Shown here: one piece after another, positions 12,527-14,557 of the stretch | Position numbering within the stretch: the first letter of the stretch is position 1 | Layout: the number at the start of each line of letters is the position of its first letter | From: Actinomycetes bacterium | GTDB lineage: Bacteria > Actinomycetota > Acidimicrobiia > Acidimicrobiales > Microtrichaceae | Assembly: GCA_023389745.1 (NCBI GenBank) | Contig: JAEWED010000135.1 | Coordinates: 1-14,557 of the forward strand | Reading direction: 5' to 3' | DNA: 14,557 nucleotides | Made by a program: the position numbers and the translations under genes | The notes under the pieces: model-generated | Seen by the model: the letters and a program-made list of their open reading frames with translations, nothing else | Database searches by the model: none | What the model was told of the DNA's origin: nothing

Positions 12527-13216
12527 TCAGAAATCGATGCCGAGCACGTCGGCGCGGGCCTGGTACTCGGCGATCTCGGCCCGCTGGTTGCGAGCCATGC
12601 GCTCGGCCAGGGCACGCACGCGGGGATCCGACGCGTTCTGCGCCGCGTCCTCGGCCATGTGCAGCCCACCGCGATGGTGGTCGGTCATCAACCGGAAGAA
12701 CTCGCGGTCGACGTCGGTCCCCTCCATCTGGCGGAAGGCGTCGATCTCGGCCTCGGAGGCCATGCCCGGCATGTTCTCGATGCTCGTCGGCATGTCCATC
12801 CACGCCATCGCGTCCCGGTCGCGCGACCCGGCGCCGACACCCCACTCCTCGAGCAGGGCGGTCATGTAGCCGACCTCGTACTGCTGCGCGATCAGGGCCT
12901 CCTGGCCGAAGTGACGCACCGAGTCATCGGTCGCGTTGTCCGACGCGACGACGCCGATCTGGATGGCCTGGCCGTGGTGGTCGATCATGTCGCGCAGGAA
13001 CCCGACGTCGACGGAGTCCTCGGACGGCGTGCCGACCCGATCCGCGATCAGCAGGGCACCGACCGCGGCGACGAACGCCACCGCCACGGCGATCCCCACG
13101 ACCTTCCAGGTGGTCCAGCCGGACCCGAACCACTCCTCGCCCTCGTCGGCGCCATCGACGTCGACCGGCTCGTCGGTCGGATCGTCGTCGGTGAGGGTGC
13201 TCAGGTCCGCGGCCAC
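12527..13216 (-). CDS. DUF305 membrane-anchored protein
   Basis: The protein has 229 aa. An acidic N-terminus (DDDPTDEPVDVDGADEGEE, 10-28) is followed by one membrane helix at about 38-58; the rest should lie outside the membrane. The two halves of the DUF305 ferritin-like four-helix domain each carry a paired-His motif: FLRDMIDHHGQAI (73-85, His80-81) and FFRLMTDHHRGGLHMAE (about 173-189, His180-181). A Met-rich link (WMDMPTSIENMPGMAS) lies between. DUF305 proteins are often linked to copper or other metal handling; the His and Met residues would fit, but no metal gene is adjacent. The GTG at 13216 has TAGCCT 6 nt upstream on its strand. It is divergent from the DUF4230 gene and convergent on the palindromic element. 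Confidence 0.9.
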   Translation of the reverse strand: MAADLSTLTDDDPTDEPVDVDGADEGEEWFGSGWTTWKVVGIAVAVAFVAAVGALLIADRVGTPSEDSVDVGFLRDMIDHHGQAIQIGVVASDNATDDSVRHFGQEALIAQQYEVGYMTALLEEWGVGAGSRDRDAMAWMDMPTSIENMPGMASEAEIDAFRQMEGTDVDREFFRLMTDHHRGGLHMAEDAAQNASDPRVRALAERMARNQRAEIAEYQARADVLGIDF

Positions 13217-13222
13217 CTGATC

Positions 13223-13228
13223 AGGCTA
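13223..13228 (-). promoter_or_regulatory. -10 element TAGCCT for the DUF305 gene
   Basis: Minus-strand TAGCCT ends 6 nt before the GTG at 13216. It supports this start and a leaderless message. Confidence 0.6.
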
Positions 13229-13246
13229 GGGGCGCGCGAGCGCCGA

Positions 13247-13252
13247 TAGCGT
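13247..13252 (+). promoter_or_regulatory. -10 element TAGCGT for the DUF4230 gene
   Basis: TAGCGT ends 7 nt before the GTG at 13260. It overlaps an in-frame GTG at 13251, which therefore cannot be the start. Confidence 0.55.
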
Positions 13253-13259
13253 GCCCGCC

Positions 13260-13922
13260 GTGGGAACTCTCAAGAAGCAGCGCTCGGCAGGTCTCGGCCT
13301 GGCCGCGGTCGTGTCGCTGGCGCTGGCCGCGGTACTGCTCCTCATCGTGTTGATCGTGGTCGGGATCGCCGCGTTCGACCCGTTCGGCTCCGAGACCGTG
13401 GACCGATCGGGCCCGACGGTGCTCCAGGAGATCCGGCGCCTCGAGGAGTTCACCGCCGCCGAAGGATCCTTCACCCAGGACGTCGACCTCGAGGAGGACG
13501 CCAAGTTCCTGCCGGGCTTCCTCAGCGGTCAGCGCGTCGTCGCGTTGGTGACGGGCACGGTGCGGGCGACGGTCGACTTCAGCCAGCTCGACGAGCGCTC
13601 GATCGAGGTCAGCGAGGACGGCACCACGATCCGGCTCACGCTGCCGGACCCAGTCCTGAGCGACGCCGAGATCGACGAGTCCTCGGCGCGGATCATCAGC
13701 CGGGACCGTGGTCTGATCGACCGGGTCGACGACTTCTTCGCCGCGAACCCCGTCGACGACGCACCGCTGTACGAGTCGGCCGAGCAGAAGGTCGAGGCCG
13801 CGGCCAAGGAGTCGGATCTGGTCGACGAGGCCCGGGACAACACGGAGTTGTGGCTCACCACGTTCCTCCGTGCCGCCGGGTTCGAGACCGTCGAGATCAG
13901 CTGGACCAACTCCCCCGCCTGA
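13260..13922 (+). CDS. DUF4230-like membrane-anchored protein
   Basis: The product has 220 aa from the GTG at 13260; a GTG at 13251 in the same frame would add three residues but overlaps the -10 hexamer. A short basic N-terminus (LKKQR) is followed by a long hydrophobic helix (about 11-39), so it is a signal anchor with the bulk outside. The outer domain has the DUF4230 pattern: an early TVLQEIRRLEEFTAAEGSFT part, VVALVTGTVRATVDFSQLDE, then IRLTLPDPVLSDAEIDESSARII, and a helical C-terminal part with an acidic run (AEQKVEAAAKESDLVDEARD). Function is unknown. It is divergent from the DUF305 gene with 43 bp between, and is followed by an ABC ATPase gene with its own promoter. Confidence 0.85.
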   Translation: MGTLKKQRSAGLGLAAVVSLALAAVLLLIVLIVVGIAAFDPFGSETVDRSGPTVLQEIRRLEEFTAAEGSFTQDVDLEEDAKFLPGFLSGQRVVALVTGTVRATVDFSQLDERSIEVSEDGTTIRLTLPDPVLSDAEIDESSARIISRDRGLIDRVDDFFAANPVDDAPLYESAEQKVEAAAKESDLVDEARDNTELWLTTFLRAAGFETVEISWTNSPA

Positions 13923-13936
13923 ACCTCCAGCGGGAC

Positions 13937-13953
13937 CGCCGGCAGCACCGGCG
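13937..13953 (+). terminator. Weak hairpin after the DUF4230 gene
   Basis: CGCCGG-CAGCA-CCGGCG lies 14 nt after the stop. The stem is 6 bp with no T-tract, so it is a weak terminator candidate. Confidence 0.3.
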
Positions 13954-13990
13954 CCCGAAAAGGTGGGCACACCGAGGGTCCGGCGCGTCC

Positions 13991-13996
13991 TAGGTT
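13991..13996 (+). promoter_or_regulatory. -10-like TAGGTT before the ABC ATPase gene
   Basis: TAGGTT lies 34 nt before the ATG at 14031 and would give a leader of about 27 nt carrying AGGAAGG. Confidence 0.45.
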
Positions 13997-14012
13997 GGTC
14001 GGATTCGCGACC

Positions 14013-14019
14013 AGGAAGG
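14013..14019 (+). promoter_or_regulatory. Ribosome binding site AGGAAGG
   Basis: AGGAAGG lies 11 nt before the ATG at 14031; the spacing is a little long. It supports that ATG as the start of the ABC ATPase. Confidence 0.5.
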
Positions 14020-14030
14020 CACGCGCCCCC

Positions 14031-14557
14031 ATGTCCTTGGACACCCCCACCCAGCCACCGCCCGGAGCCGCACCGCAGCCGACCGCCTGGGCCGCACAGG
14101 TGCACGGCGCCTACAAGATCTACGGGTCGGGTGAGAACGAGGTCAGGGCGCTCAACGGCGTGACCGTCGGCTTCGAGGCCGCCCGCTTCACCGCCATCAT
14201 GGGCCCCTCGGGGTCGGGCAAGTCGACCCTGATGCAGTGCGCGGCTGGGCTCGACCGCCTCACCAGCGGTCAGGCGTTCATCGGCGACGTCGACATCAGC
14301 ACCCTCAACGAGAAGGCGCTGACGCTGCTGCGTCGCGAGAAGATCGGCTTCATCTTCCAGCAGTTCAACCTGCTCCCCCGGCTGAACGCGATCGAAAACG
14401 TCGAGCTGCCTATGATCTACGCCGGCTACAGCAAGCGTGAACGCCGGGAGCGGGCCCAGCTCATGCTGGAGCAGCTCGGCATGGGCATGCGCGGCCATCA
14501 TAAGCCGAGCGAGCTATCCGGCGGGCAGCAGCAGCGCGTTGCGATCGCCAGAGCCCT
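14031..14557 (+). CDS. ABC transporter ATPase, LolD/MacB type (3' end outside window)
   Basis: The frame is open to the window edge; 175 full codons are visible. After a Pro-rich N-terminus (TPTQPPPGAAPQP) the nucleotide-binding domain begins with VHGAYKIYGSGENEVRALNG. Walker A is GPSGSGKST, the Q-loop region is FIFQQFNLLPRLNAIENVELP, and the signature is LSGGQQQRVAIARA. Walker B and the H-loop lie beyond the edge. The spacing and the NLLPxLxAxENVELPMIYAG block are typical of the ATPases that work with FtsX/MacB-type permeases in lipoprotein, peptide or drug export. A permease gene probably follows. It has its own leader with AGGAAGG and a TAGGTT -10-like hexamer. The last ~165 nt use more A/T-ending codons (CTA, GTT, AGA, CAT) than the rest of the window. 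Confidence 0.92.
   Translation, partial: MSLDTPTQPPPGAAPQPTAWAAQVHGAYKIYGSGENEVRALNGVTVGFEAARFTAIMGPSGSGKSTLMQCAAGLDRLTSGQAFIGDVDISTLNEKALTLLRREKIGFIFQQFNLLPRLNAIENVELPMIYAGYSKRERRERAQLMLEQLGMGMRGHHKPSELSGGQQQRVAIARA

Noticed and set aside
13251..13259. GTG at 13251 as the start of the DUF4230 gene
   Set aside because: It overlaps the TAGCGT hexamer; the GTG at 13260 has the right leaderless spacing.
13221..14501. 426-aa minus-strand open frame opposite the DUF4230 and ABC ATPase genes
   Set aside because: The plus strand has Walker A, signature motif and a membrane anchor; the minus frame is low-complexity.

Overview
The window is about 70% GC with G/C at most third codon positions. The gene families (an EssC/EccC-like secretion ATPase, a Suc/Fer-like ferredoxin, DUF305, DUF5684, DUF4230, YihY) and the apparent abundance of leaderless promoters point to a high-GC actinobacterium. 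An Acidimicrobiia (Ilumatobacter-like) source is my guess from gene style, not something proven here. It looks like ordinary chromosome: 14 protein genes tightly packed on both strands. I see no rRNA, tRNA, transposase, phage gene or CRISPR array. The longest stretch without a gene is 189 bp (10010-10198).

Layout. 1-2175 (+) is the 3' part of a three-module FtsK/SpoIIIE ATPase of the type VII secretion (EssC/EccC) kind. A 104-bp palindrome separates it from a convergent FHA-like/winged-helix protein (2332-3036, -). Divergent from that is a 178-aa helix-turn-helix protein (3127-3663, +). A GH63-like glycoside hydrolase (3683-4936, -) and a GT4 glycosyltransferase (4962-6062, +) are divergent, with overlapping -10 elements; a small two-helix membrane protein (6059-6334) is coupled to the GT4 gene. 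A Suc/Fer-like protein (8794-7742, -) and a lipase-like lipoprotein (7745-6348, -) form an ATGA-coupled operon, divergent from a TetR regulator (8858-9442, +) across a perfect inverted repeat. Inorganic pyrophosphatase (9509-10009, +) ends in a strong hairpin. It is followed by a DUF5684 membrane protein (10199-10591, +) convergent with a YihY/BrkB membrane protein (10675-11769, -). An ASCH-like/winged-helix protein (11808-12404, +) and a DUF305 protein (12527-13216, -) converge on a 130-bp nested palindrome. A DUF4230 protein (13260-13922, +) and the start of a LolD/MacB-type ABC ATPase (14031 to the window end, +) close the window.

How it works together. The window holds several small independent units, not one pathway. 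The visible logic is regulatory. At least ten promoter-proximal genes have a TAnnnT hexamer 6-9 nt before the start codon, the spacing expected of leaderless mRNAs. Operon-internal or longer-leader genes (7745, 10199, 14031) show Shine-Dalgarno sequences instead. Four of the five convergent junctions carry palindromes or hairpins. The strongest candidates for something undescribed are the two large intergenic palindromes (2193-2296 and, above all, the REPIN-like 12394-12523), the mutually exclusive-looking hydrolase/glycosyltransferase promoter pair, and the FHA-like/winged-helix protein beside the secretion ATPase.
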